Shown: piece by piece, positions 1-5,883 of the stretch
Layout: every line of letters starts with the position of its first letter
Position numbering within the stretch: the first letter of the stretch is position 1
Assembly (NCBI GenBank): GCA_030607235.1
Contig: JAUWEX010000082.1
Coordinates: 1-6,018 of the forward strand
Reading direction: 5' to 3'
DNA from: Planctomycetota bacterium
GTDB taxonomy: Bacteria > Planctomycetota > B129-G9
Length of the DNA stretch: 6,018 bases
Program-made: the position numbers and the translations under genes
Notes under the pieces: model-generated
What the model saw: only the letters and a program-made list of their open reading frames with translations
Database searches by the model: none
What the model was told of the DNA's origin: nothing

Positions 1-318
1 GGTGATGACGCCCGCCTCGGAGCGCTTGACCTTGCGTACCTCGTCGGCCTGCTGCTGAATCGAGAAGTTGCGGTGGATGATGCCCATCCCGCCTTCCTGC
101 GCCAGCGCTATCGCCAGCCTGGCATCGGTAACCGTATCCATAGCCGCCGAGACTATCGGGATGTTGAGCGAGATGTTGCGGCTGAGTTTGGTAGTCGGCG
201 AGACCTCATGCGGCACTACGTCGGATTGGCGCGGCACTATCAGGACGTCGTCGAAGGTAATGCCGTCGCTCAGGGTTACGCCGGCTATCGGTGAGGATAT
301 ACCATGAGACTTGTTCAT
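1..318 (-). CDS. guaB: IMP dehydrogenase, N-terminal part (runs off window)
   Basis: IMP dehydrogenase oxidises IMP to XMP with NAD+, the committed step of GMP synthesis, in the cytoplasm. Only the first 106 codons are present; the frame is open to base 1. The family signature is unmistakable: [19 protein letters not shown] (residues 21-39), [20 protein letters not shown] (52-71), the glycine turn [11 protein letters not shown] (74-84), then [17 protein letters not shown] at the edge of the first CBS region. The active-site Cys loop lies outside the window. The ATG at 318-316 is chosen because it gives the usual short leader before TFDDVL and is preceded on the minus strand by GGGGCAGGA just upstream. 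It has its own promoter (380-407) and is divergent from the sigma-54 activator gene. Family assignment is near certain. Confidence 0.96.
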   Translation of the reverse strand, partial: MNKSHGISSPIAGVTLSDGITFDDVLIVPRQSDVVPHEVSPTTKLSRNISLNIPIVSAAMDTVTDARLAIALAQEGGMGIIHRNFSIQQQADEVRKVKRSEAGVIT

Positions 319-379
319 AAATCCTGCCCCAAATGTTAGAATAAGGTCGAATCGGAATGTATCCTTGAAGTGCCGTTCT

Positions 380-407
380 ATTATGGGGTAAAAGTCGGTT
401 GCGTCAA
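380..407 (-). promoter_or_regulatory. Probable sigma-70 promoter of guaB
   Basis: On the minus strand TTGACG (407-402, 5 of 6 to consensus) is followed after 16 bp by CATAAT (385-380, 5 of 6). Transcription would start near 373, giving a leader of about 55 nt before the guaB ATG. The match is read directly; activity is inferred from the position. Confidence 0.72.
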
Positions 408-445
408 GAACTATTCCGCCAATTCGCGCCGAAACCGCTAATCGC

Positions 446-474
446 TTGCCATATAACACGGCGTGTGGTAATTT
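446..474 (+). promoter_or_regulatory. Probable sigma-70 promoter of the activator/FliY-like operon
   Basis: TTGCCA (446-451) and TAATTT (469-474) are separated by 17 bp, placing the transcription start near 481. It is divergent from the guaB promoter, with about 38 bp between the two -35 boxes. The position matters for annotation: the in-frame TTG at 446 is the -35 box itself, so it cannot be a translation start for a message from this promoter. The next in-frame start, TTG 518, fits a leader of about 37 nt. Confidence 0.6.
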
Positions 475-517
475 ACCCCTTCGTTATTTCCATCCGCACC
501 TTACGAGACACAGCGTT

Positions 518-2326
518 TTGGCAAAAAAGAAAGAACACCTCGAAGAGGAACTCCGTCTGGCACGCCTGCTGCACCGTAGGGCACAGAAACCCTCCGACTT
601 TCGGGAAGTCCGCGCCATCCTCGAACGCAACGCCAAAGCCCTCTCGCCGGGATACGTCGAGCAGGCATGGGAAGAATACAACGACCTGCTGAAACTGCTC
701 GATATCAACCTCGAAATCAACTCCGAACACAACCTCTCGCGGCTTCTCGACAAAATCATCGACACCGTCATCGAGGTCGTAAACGCCGAACGCGGTTACC
801 TGGTGCACCTCGACAAAAAAGGCAAGATACGCTTCGAGGCCGCCCGCGGCATCGACCAAGCAGACCTCTCCGGCGGAGCGCCGCGCGCCGTCAGCCGCTC
901 CATCATGGAGCGCACCATCGCCTCGGGCACAGCCGTCATCACCAACAACGCCGAAGAAGACGAGCGCTTCGCCGATTTCGCCAGCGTGCAGGATTTCCAG
1001 CTCCGCTCCATCATGTGCGCGCCGCTCAAGACCAAGCGCGCCGTCATCGGCGCAGTCTACGTAGACAACCGTTCGCTCAAGGGCAACTTCCAACAGAAAG
1101 ACCTCGACCTGCTCGAGGCCCTCTGCGCCCAGGCAGCCATCGCCACCGAAAACGCGCAACTGGTCGAGGACAACATAAAAAAACAGGAAAAACTCCTCGC
1201 CGCCAAGCAGGAAGTCGACCTCCTGAACAAAGAACTGGCCCGCAAAATCGAGCACCAGTCCTCGGAACTGGCCGAGGTGCGGCGTTCGCTGGAGCGCAGC
1301 CGGCGCGTTCTTGAGACGAAATACAACTACGAAAACATCGTCGGCCAAAGCCCGGCGATGCGCGCGATTTTTCGGTTGCTCGACCGCACCACCGACTCCG
1401 ACGTACCGGTGCTGGTGCTGGGCGAGAGCGGCACCGGCAAGGAACTGGTCGCGCGCGCGATCCACTTCAACGGGCCGCGCAAACACAACGCCTTTATCTC
1501 CGAAAACGCTTCGTCGATATCGGAGTCGTTGTTCGAGTCGGAACTTTTCGGCCACACCAAGGGCGCGTTCACCGGCGCGATCGCCGATCGAAAAGGGTTG
1601 TTCGAGATGGCGGACAAGGGTACGCTTTTTCTGGACGAAATCGGCAACCTGAACCCGAACATGCAGAGCAAGCTTCTGCGGGTGCTGGAAAACGGTGAGG
1701 TCAGGCGCGTCGGGGGCAAGGATGTGCACAAGGTAAACGTGCGCATCATCACCGCGACCAACAAAGACCTTGCCGCGCTCGTCAAACAGGGGCTGTTCCG
1801 CGAAGACCTGTACTACCGCCTCAACGTAATCAAGATCGAGATGCCGCCGCTGCGTGAGCGACGCGAGGACATCCCCCTCCTCGTCCGGCGCTTCCTGCGC
1901 GAGCACGCCGAGCCCGCCAAGATGCCGCCCAAGACGCTCTCGCCCGAGGCGGAGGCGCTGCTGACCGAGTACGGCTGGCCGGGCAACGTGCGCGAACTGG
2001 AAAACGAAATCCGGCGTCTCCTGGTGCTCTGCGGAAGCTCACCGGTCATCACCGGGGAGATAGTCTCCTCGCAAATACGGGAGGCCCCGCATTCGTCGGT
2101 CATTTCGATACCGGAAAAACCGTACAGGCTGCAAGGCGTCATCGAGGACATCGAAAAGAAACTTATCCTTAACGCGCTGGATAAAAGCGGCGGCAACAAA
2201 TCCAAAACCGCGCGCACGCTGGGACTGAGCCGCGACGGTTTGCGCAAAAAGATGATGCGATACGAGATAAATCCGACCGGCATTCGAGCCGATAAAGATA
2301 ATGAAGGGGGCGAGGCAGAATCATGA
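518..2326 (+). CDS. Sigma-54-dependent transcriptional activator (GAF-AAA+-Fis HTH)
   Basis: Predicted bacterial enhancer-binding protein of 602 residues that remodels sigma-54 RNA polymerase by ATP hydrolysis. Order: an N-terminal helical stretch (1-57, no family recognised), a GAF sensor domain (about 58-215), a charged coiled coil (about 213-269), then the AAA+ core from ENIVGQSPAMR (273). Visible motifs are Walker A GESGTGKE (302-309), the intact sigma-54 contact loop GAFTGA (349-354), Walker B TLFLDEIG (369-376), arginine-finger region LFREDLYYRLN (R428, R434) and YGWPGNVREL (485-494). A Fis-type helix-turn-helix follows (about 538-585, GGNKSKTARTLGLSRDGL). There is no receiver domain, so GAF ligand or protein contact probably gives the signal. 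Start: TTG 518 is preferred because TTG 446 overlaps the promoter and residues before 518 look non-protein-like; the SD is weak (GAGA at 505-508). The stop overlaps the next ATG (ATGA). Function class is certain; target genes are unknown. Confidence 0.93.
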   Translation: MAKKKEHLEEELRLARLLHRRAQKPSDFREVRAILERNAKALSPGYVEQAWEEYNDLLKLLDINLEINSEHNLSRLLDKIIDTVIEVVNAERGYLVHLDKKGKIRFEAARGIDQADLSGGAPRAVSRSIMERTIASGTAVITNNAEEDERFADFASVQDFQLRSIMCAPLKTKRAVIGAVYVDNRSLKGNFQQKDLDLLEALCAQAAIATENAQLVEDNIKKQEKLLAAKQEVDLLNKELARKIEHQSSELAEVRRSLERSRRVLETKYNYENIVGQSPAMRAIFRLLDRTTDSDVPVLVLGESGTGKELVARAIHFNGPRKHNAFISENASSISESLFESELFGHTKGAFTGAIADRKGLFEMADKGTLFLDEIGNLNPNMQSKLLRVLENGEVRRVGGKDVHKVNVRIITATNKDLAALVKQGLFREDLYYRLNVIKIEMPPLRERREDIPLLVRRFLREHAEPAKMPPKTLSPEAEALLTEYGWPGNVRELENEIRRLLVLCGSSPVITGEIVSSQIREAPHSSVISIPEKPYRLQGVIEDIEKKLILNALDKSGGNKSKTARTLGLSRDGLRKKMMRYEINPTGIRADKDNEGGEAES

Positions 2327-3219
2327 GCGAAAAAGAAGCGACACCGCAAACTCAAGCAACGGCGACCGGCCCCGAGGCCGCGCTGGAATCCGCACTGAAG
2401 TTGATGGCGGAGAGCCTGAACGCGCTTTGCGCCGGGAAACCGGTATTCGGCGAGGTCTCCGTCGCTCCGGACGCCGCCGGGGCGTGGCCCGAAAAACTCG
2501 TCGCCCCGCTGATCGTCTCCAAATTTGAAATCTCGGGCGACCTGGCCGGAGCCGCGTTCATGATCGCCAACGCCCTCGACGCACGCGCCATGCGCGCCCT
2601 CATGCTCGGCAAGGAGCCTTCCGGCAAAGACGCCTCGCCGGAATTGAGCGAGGACGAACTCGACGCCTACCGTGAATTCGGCAACAACGCCGCGTCCGCC
2701 GTCGGCGCGTCGCTGCGCGAAACCTTCGGGTGCGCCGCGAGCGCGGTCATGTCGTCGTCGCACAGCGCCGGAGACAGCGACAAGGTTCTGGCCGAAATCG
2801 GCAAGGGCTGCCTGCTGGCCTCGGTTGCCGGTAAAATCGCGGACAGGGAAACCGCTCTCGCGCTTGCGTTCGATGCGGAGACGTGCCGGTCGATCACGGG
2901 CCTCGAAAACAGCAGGGCGGAAAAGGAAAAAGACGTCTCGCCGAGAACGGAAGAGGTTTCGGAGAACATCAAACGCATCCTCAAACTCCCCGTGCCGATA
3001 ATAGTGATCCTGGCCGAAAAACAGATAACTTTCGAAAGCGCGATCAATCTCTCCGAAGGCTCGATAATCGAATTCAACAAGAGCAACAACGAGCCGCTGG
3101 ACATGCTGGTCAACAACCACAAGATAGGCAAGGGCCGGGCGATTAAAATCGGCGAGAACTTCGGACTGCGCGTCGACGAAATCGGCAGCCCGCAAAACAT
3201 CGTCGAAACGCTACGCTAA
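2323..3219 (+). CDS. FliY/FliN-type protein: CheC-like domain plus C-terminal SpoA domain
   Basis: A 298-residue protein with a C-terminal SpoA (FliN/FliM C-ring) domain, about 215-288: ILKLPVPIIVILAEKQITF, then NLSEGSIIEFNK, DMLVNNHKIGKGRAI and ENFGLRVDEI. Residues about 60-190 resemble the CheC/CheX/FliY fold, including SKFEISGDLAGAAFMIANA and D114-x3-E118-x2-N121, the D-x3-E-x2-N phosphatase signature of that family. The usual downstream Pro is not at the expected spacing (Ser144). Residues 1-20 are a Thr/Ala-rich disordered leader, and a charged linker covers 197-213. It probably acts in the flagellar switch complex, where FliY-type proteins also dephosphorylate CheY-P; a type III secretion SctQ-like role is less likely. 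The ATG overlaps the activator stop (ATGA), with GAGG at 2312-2315 seven bases upstream, so the pair is translationally coupled. The gene end overlaps the convergent lipoprotein gene by 4 bp. SpoA is confident, the CheC-like part moderate. Confidence 0.82.
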   Translation: MSEKEATPQTQATATGPEAALESALKLMAESLNALCAGKPVFGEVSVAPDAAGAWPEKLVAPLIVSKFEISGDLAGAAFMIANALDARAMRALMLGKEPSGKDASPELSEDELDAYREFGNNAASAVGASLRETFGCAASAVMSSSHSAGDSDKVLAEIGKGCLLASVAGKIADRETALALAFDAETCRSITGLENSRAEKEKDVSPRTEEVSENIKRILKLPVPIIVILAEKQITFESAINLSEGSIIEFNKSNNEPLDMLVNNHKIGKGRAIKIGENFGLRVDEIGSPQNIVETLR

Positions 3220-3437
3220 CTTTCTCCGGAAAAAGAGATTTTGTCCTTATTCTCCTCCCACCATTTTTCCCAAGCCTGTTTGTCGGTGCGATAACCTTTC
3301 AAGGGTGTCTTGTGCCCGGTAATGCGCTGAAGCGCCTTGTTAAACTCACCGTAACACCCTTCGCATTCCTTGTCTGTCGCGGCAATCAGCGCCGGGACAT
3401 CCTGAATAGCGCAGGCCTCACCCGCGGACCCGATCAA
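3216..3437 (-). CDS. C-terminal part of the frameshifted lipoprotein
   Basis: This reading frame ends at TAG (3218-3216). Read alone from TTG 3437 it gives 73 residues with no convincing ribosome site. The same frame stays open upstream to the A6 run at 3476-3471, adding CGGLDCCYGPSLIGSAG, so the translated portion probably begins at the shift near 3469, not at TTG 3437. It carries paired cysteines (CGGLDCC, ECEGCYG) matching the CGSPCLC style of the upstream part. It ends LKGYRTDKQAWEKWWEENKDK, a Trp-rich tail of a kind I associate with the C-termini of HEAT-repeat-like proteins in deep-branching bacteria (memory only, not searched). It could be a separate coupled small gene (TTGA overlap), but one protein interrupted by a frameshift explains it better. 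Confidence 0.55.
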   Translation of the reverse strand: MIGSAGEACAIQDVPALIAATDKECEGCYGEFNKALQRITGHKTPLKGYRTDKQAWEKWWEENKDKISFSGES

Positions 3438-3874
3438 GGACGGGCCGTAACAGCAATCAAGCCCGCCGCATTTTTTATATAATGCAATATCAGTTCACGG
3501 GCATCCAGTGGGCCGAGAAACTCCACTAAATAATAGTAGTCGTGCAGGGAATGCGTGGGATGCTTTTCGATGCGTTCGTGTTCTTTCGCAATGGCGTCAA
3601 TCAATTCCCGGCGAAGCGCGTCGCGATTGGGTAGTGCTTGCGTCTTTTTCATGAATTGATCGAAAGCGTCCCGGCACAAGCATGGAGAACCGCAGGTGTG
3701 CCCCAAAATGTAAGGAAAGAGATCGCGCGGAGCAAGGTTGGCCGGAATTTCTTCGTCGTCCCGTATCGCCCAATCGGGAACCTGCTGCTTATGTTCTCCG
3801 TCTGTGCCTCCGCATCCCGCCAACATCAAGAAGCAGGCCGTTGCCAAGATAATCATTGCATAATGGGTTTTCAT
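3434..3874 (-). CDS. Cysteine-rich lipoprotein, N-terminal part (zero frame before a frameshift)
   Basis: As read, this encodes 146 residues. The ATG at 3874 is chosen because AGGGAG lies about 6-7 bases upstream and the protein then begins with a textbook lipoprotein signal peptide: MKTHYAM, a hydrophobic core, and lipobox LAGC with the lipidated Cys at 21. The mature part has a CGSPCLC cluster (61-67), a helical segment (FDQFMKKTQALPNRDALRREL) and HDYYYLVEFLGPLDARELILHYI. The frame then runs AAGLIAVTARP to a stop at 3436-3434. That tail looks unnatural; the -1 frame from the same point continues as KCGGLDCCYG and onward, Cys-rich like the rest. The gene is therefore probably the front of a 219-residue protein spanning 3874-3216. 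I do not recognise a specific function; an envelope-anchored protein with a HEAT-like helical body is a guess. It lies 73 bp downstream of rsmD. Confidence 0.7.
   Translation of the reverse strand: MKTHYAMIILATACFLMLAGCGGTDGEHKQQVPDWAIRDDEEIPANLAPRDLFPYILGHTCGSPCLCRDAFDQFMKKTQALPNRDALRRELIDAIAKEHERIEKHPTHSLHDYYYLVEFLGPLDARELILHYIKNAAGLIAVTARP
3441..3476 (-). other. Slippery A-AAA-AAT heptamer with downstream stem (frameshift site)
   Basis: In the zero frame the lipoprotein codons I133-K134-N135 read ATA AAA AAT, so positions 3476-3470 form A AAA AAT, fitting the X-XXY-YYZ pattern for -1 slippage. A -1 shift here enters exactly the frame of the downstream ORF. After a 4-nt spacer (GCGG), CGGGC (3465-3461) can pair with GCCCG (3445-3441) across a 15-nt loop. 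The spacer GCGG could also pair with CCGC at 3427-3424. A missing A in the run (mutation, or a sequencing or assembly error) gives the same picture and is at least as likely. Confidence 0.4.
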
Positions 3875-3917
3875 TTTTTTCTCCCTGATCAAATTGACGT
3901 TTCGGTTCCGTATCCGA

Positions 3918-3947
3918 ATAATACAACACACACGATGCGCGGGTGAA
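3918..3947 (-). promoter_or_regulatory. Weak candidate promoter of the lipoprotein gene
   Basis: On the minus strand TTCACC (3947-3942), immediately after the rsmD stop codon, and TATTAT (3923-3918) are separated by 18 bp. The -35 is poor. The lipoprotein gene may instead be read through from rsmD, whose stop is only 73 bp away, since no terminator lies between them. Confidence 0.3.
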
Positions 3948-4523
3948 TCACGTTTTCCTCAAAAGCGTCCACTGAGCGTGGCGGAAGGCGCGCACGCGTT
4001 CGACCTCCCAGCCGTCAAGCGCTTCCGGATCAATCACATCGCTTTCGTGCCGCAGAACGACCGTCGCGGCGGGATTCAGCAATCGGCTGCGCGCAAGCCG
4101 CTCCATGAAAAAACAAAACCGGTTCAGGCCCTTTTGATCCTTGAGCATCGGATACGGCGGGTCGAGAAAAACGATATCAAACGGGCCGCGGTCTTCGACG
4201 GCGGGTTTGTTGATAATCGAGAGCGCATCGAGACGCGCCACGAAAGCGCGGTCGGCGAATCCCAGCGTTTCGATGTTGCGCCGCAGGGTCTCCAGCGAGC
4301 GATAGTTTTTTTCCACGAAGACCGCCCGCGCAGCGCCGCGGCTCAGCGCCTCCAGGCCGAGGCTGCCGCAGCCGGAAAACAAATCGAGCACCCCCGCACC
4401 CTTCACTCCGTCAGCGAGTATCGAGAACAATATCTCGCGGGTCCTGCTCAATGGGGGCCGCGTGTCGAGGCCCCGGGGGACTTCAATGGCGCGCCCTCGC
4501 GCTGTTCCGCCGGTGATTTTCAT
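3948..4523 (-). CDS. rsmD: 16S rRNA (guanine-966-N2) methyltransferase RsmD
   Basis: Class I SAM-dependent methyltransferase that makes m2G966 in 16S rRNA during 30S assembly. The 191-residue length is typical. It begins MKITGGTARGRAIEVPRG, as family members do, followed by TRPPLSRTREILFSIL (21-36; usual form TRPT-DRVRE-LFN). The SAM-binding motif I is VLDLFSGCGSLGLEALSRGA (45-64), the acidic residue of motif II is E71 in VFVEK, and the catalytic DPPY is at 121-124 after DIVFL. The C-terminus ends in a strand typical of the fold (WTLLRK). The ATG at 4523 gives the canonical N-terminus but has no Shine-Dalgarno. A promoter whose start point falls on this ATG suggests a leaderless message. It is the first gene of a leftward unit, with the lipoprotein gene 73 bp downstream, and is divergent from dnaA. 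Confidence 0.94.
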   Translation of the reverse strand: MKITGGTARGRAIEVPRGLDTRPPLSRTREILFSILADGVKGAGVLDLFSGCGSLGLEALSRGAARAVFVEKNYRSLETLRRNIETLGFADRAFVARLDALSIINKPAVEDRGPFDIVFLDPPYPMLKDQKGLNRFCFFMERLARSRLLNPAATVVLRHESDVIDPEALDGWEVERVRAFRHAQWTLLRKT

Positions 4524-4529
4524 GCGTGA

Positions 4530-4557
4530 ATTTTAACAGAATTCCGCTAGGATGCAA
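4530..4557 (-). promoter_or_regulatory. Probable rsmD promoter giving a leaderless mRNA
   Basis: On the minus strand TTGCAT (4557-4552) and TAAAAT (4535-4530, 5 of 6 to TATAAT) are 16 bp apart. Six bases after the -10 box comes the A of the rsmD ATG, exactly the expected +1. This agrees with the lack of any ribosome-binding site before rsmD. Confidence 0.55.
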
Positions 4558-4611
4558 TCGCGCGGATTGTTCGTTTCCGCCGCCACCGCCACGACGCAAA
4601 ACCGCGGAATC

Positions 4612-4680
4612 CCTCGCCCGCTTTTCCTTTGTTTTCAAGGCCTTACGCTGGCGCCGCATGGCCGGAGGGCGAGGCTTTTT
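4612..4680 (+). terminator. Terminator-like hairpin followed by T5 upstream of dnaA
   Basis: GCCT-ta-CGC (4640-4648) can pair with GCG-AGGC (4669-4675), followed directly by TTTTT (4676-4680); the loop holds a small GCC-GCAT-GGC helix. A competing stem joins CCTCGCCC (4612-4619) and GGGCGAGG (4667-4674), all 8 bp. No rightward gene lies upstream (rsmD runs left), so it would end an unseen short transcript or antisense RNA, or insulate the dnaA promoter. The T run is only five long, so function is uncertain. Confidence 0.35.
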
Positions 4681-4683
4681 GGT

Positions 4684-4712
4684 TTGACGAAAAACGTCGT
4701 TTGTGTTATATT
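4684..4712 (+). promoter_or_regulatory. Probable dnaA promoter, with inverted repeat at the -35
   Basis: TTGACG (4684-4689) and TATATT (4707-4712) are 17 bp apart, a strong sigma-70-like match, with a start expected near 4719 and a leader of about 30 nt. The inverted repeat GACG-AAAAA-CGTC (4686-4698) overlaps the -35 box and spacer and could be an operator. No DnaA box is seen here, so local DnaA autoregulation is not evident. Confidence 0.7.
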
Positions 4713-4736
4713 CATGTGCTTGTTTGAATGATTTTT

Positions 4737-4743
4737 GGGGGTG
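4737..4743 (+). promoter_or_regulatory. Ribosome-binding site deciding the TTG start of dnaA
   Basis: GGGGGTG lies six bases before TTG 4750. An in-frame TAA at 4744-4746 rules out any earlier start in this frame, so the protein cannot carry an N-terminal domain encoded upstream. Confidence 0.65.
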
Positions 4744-4749
4744 TAAATT

Positions 4750-5865
4750 TTGGCGGAGCGAGGAGAAGTTTCCGGGCAGATGGGTTTTCGCTGGCCGGTT
4801 GGGGGGATTTTGCCTGCGCCGGATCCACGTATGCCGGAAAGCAGGCTGTTCCTGAACCAGCGATATACCTTCAGCAACTTCGTCGTAGGGCCGTCTAACC
4901 GGCTGGCGCATGCGGCCGCTTTGGCCTGTGTCCAGGGCCCGGGTGCGGTTTACAATCCGCTATTCATACACGGCGCCGTGGGGCTTGGCAAGACCCACCT
5001 GGTGCAGGCGATTTGCCACGCCGCTATCAAAAAAAACAGCGGCATGAAAATCGTTTATCTTTCTTGTGAGAGTTTCGTCAATGATTTCATCTCCGCTATG
5101 CAAAGCGGAACCCTGGAGAACTTTCGGGCGTATTATCGTACGGTGGACATGTTGATCGTCGACGACATCCACTTTCTTGCGCACAAGGAAGGCTCGCAGG
5201 AAGAGGTCTTTCACACGTTCAACAGCCTCTACAACACAGAGCGCCAGATTGTGCTGTCCAGCGACAGCCCGCCCAAAGACATTCCGACGCTCGAAGAGAG
5301 GCTGGTATCGCGGTTTAAGTGGGGTCTGGTGGCGCGAATCGACGCGCCGTCGTTTGAAACGCGCGTGGCGATTCTAAAAAATAAGGCCTTAATGCTCGGA
5401 AGGGAGTTGCCCGACAAGGTTGCGCACTACCTGGCGGAAAACATCGATTCCAACGTGCGGGAACTCGAGGGCGCGGTTATTAAGGTAACTGGGTTGGCGT
5501 CGGTGGAAAAAAGCGAGATTACCATCGACACCGCGCGCACCGCGGTTTCGGATTCGGCGCCGAGGAAAGAAAAACAATATAAAATCGAAGAAATTCGTGA
5601 TGCGGTCGCGGAGTACTTTAACGTCAAGGCCTCCGACCTGCACGCAAGAAAACGCAACAAGTCGATCGTTGTTCCGCGGCAGATATGCATGTATCTGGCC
5701 CGTAAACTGACCGATTATTCACTCGAAGAAATAGGCGGTTTTATGGGGGGCCGGGACCACAGCACGGTCCTCTACGCGGAAGATAAGATTGCGGCGAAAT
5801 ATAAAAATTCACACGAAATCAGCGTTACGATTGACGAAATCGTTCAATCGCTGAAAAACGGTTAA
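4750..5865 (+). CDS. dnaA: Replication initiator DnaA lacking domain I
   Basis: DnaA binds DnaA boxes, assembles as an ATP-bound filament and melts oriC. The 371-residue protein (E. coli: 467) has a full AAA+ core starting at RLFLNQRYTFSNFVVGPSN (32-50). Motifs are Walker A GAVGLGKTH (75-83), Walker B LIVDDIHFL (135-143), sensor 1 IVLSSD (167-172), arginine finger in LVSRFKWGL (R188) and sensor 2 NVRELEGA (R237). Domain IV is complete, with VPRQICMYLARKLTDYSLEEIG (308-329) and the box-reading GRDHSTV (334-340), so it is not an Hda-type paralogue. Only about 31 residues precede the AAA+ domain. Domain I, which contacts DnaB and DiaA/HobA-type partners and self-associates, is absent. The in-frame stop at 4744 and the short upstream gap show that it is not merely mis-started. 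TTG start with a good SD; own promoter; DnaA boxes follow directly. Confidence 0.95.
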   Translation: MAERGEVSGQMGFRWPVGGILPAPDPRMPESRLFLNQRYTFSNFVVGPSNRLAHAAALACVQGPGAVYNPLFIHGAVGLGKTHLVQAICHAAIKKNSGMKIVYLSCESFVNDFISAMQSGTLENFRAYYRTVDMLIVDDIHFLAHKEGSQEEVFHTFNSLYNTERQIVLSSDSPPKDIPTLEERLVSRFKWGLVARIDAPSFETRVAILKNKALMLGRELPDKVAHYLAENIDSNVRELEGAVIKVTGLASVEKSEITIDTARTAVSDSAPRKEKQYKIEEIRDAVAEYFNVKASDLHARKRNKSIVVPRQICMYLARKLTDYSLEEIGGFMGGRDHSTVLYAEDKIAAKYKNSHEISVTIDEIVQSLKNG

Positions 5866-5872
5866 AAAAACG

Positions 5873-5881
5873 TCTGGATAG
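5873..5881 (-). promoter_or_regulatory. Weak DnaA box
   Basis: TCTGGATAG matches 7 of 9 of the box complement TGTGGATAA. It lies exactly 11 bp, one helical turn, before the perfect box at 5884 in the same orientation, which suits cooperative DnaA binding. Confidence 0.35.
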
Positions 5882-5883
5882 CC

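Noticed and set aside
446..517. Activator start at TTG 446
   Set aside because: TTG 446 is the -35 box of the best promoter, it has no SD, and the extra 24 residues do not look like the family. TTG 518 is preferred.
558..572. Sigma-54 -24/-12-like sequence TGGCAC-N5-CTGC
   Set aside because: The spacing of GG and GC is correct, but it lies inside the activator coding region just after its start with no suitable in-frame start nearby. Probably chance; a sigma-54 ChIP or 5'-end map would settle it.
667..1314. Plus-strand 215-codon frame rich in Arg, Pro and His
   Set aside because: It is an out-of-frame reading of the GAF domain coding sequence.
473..1906. Long open frame on the minus strand (477 codons) across the activator gene
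   Set aside because: It is antisense to a gene with complete GAF and AAA+ motifs. Its protein is a low-complexity run of V, F, D, G and A, as expected from the reverse of GC-biased third positions.
1813..3195. Long open frame on the minus strand (460 codons) across the activator end and FliY/FliN-like gene
   Set aside because: No domain is recognisable and it spans two confident plus-strand genes. It is an antisense shadow.
3223..3242. Possible terminator TCTC-N8-GAGA-TTTT after the FliY/FliN-like gene
   Set aside because: The stem is only 4 bp and the sequence is coding on the other strand; too weak to call.
3894..4529. Plus-strand 211-codon frame over rsmD
   Set aside because: It is antisense to rsmD, which has intact motif I and DPPY; its own protein is not recognisable.
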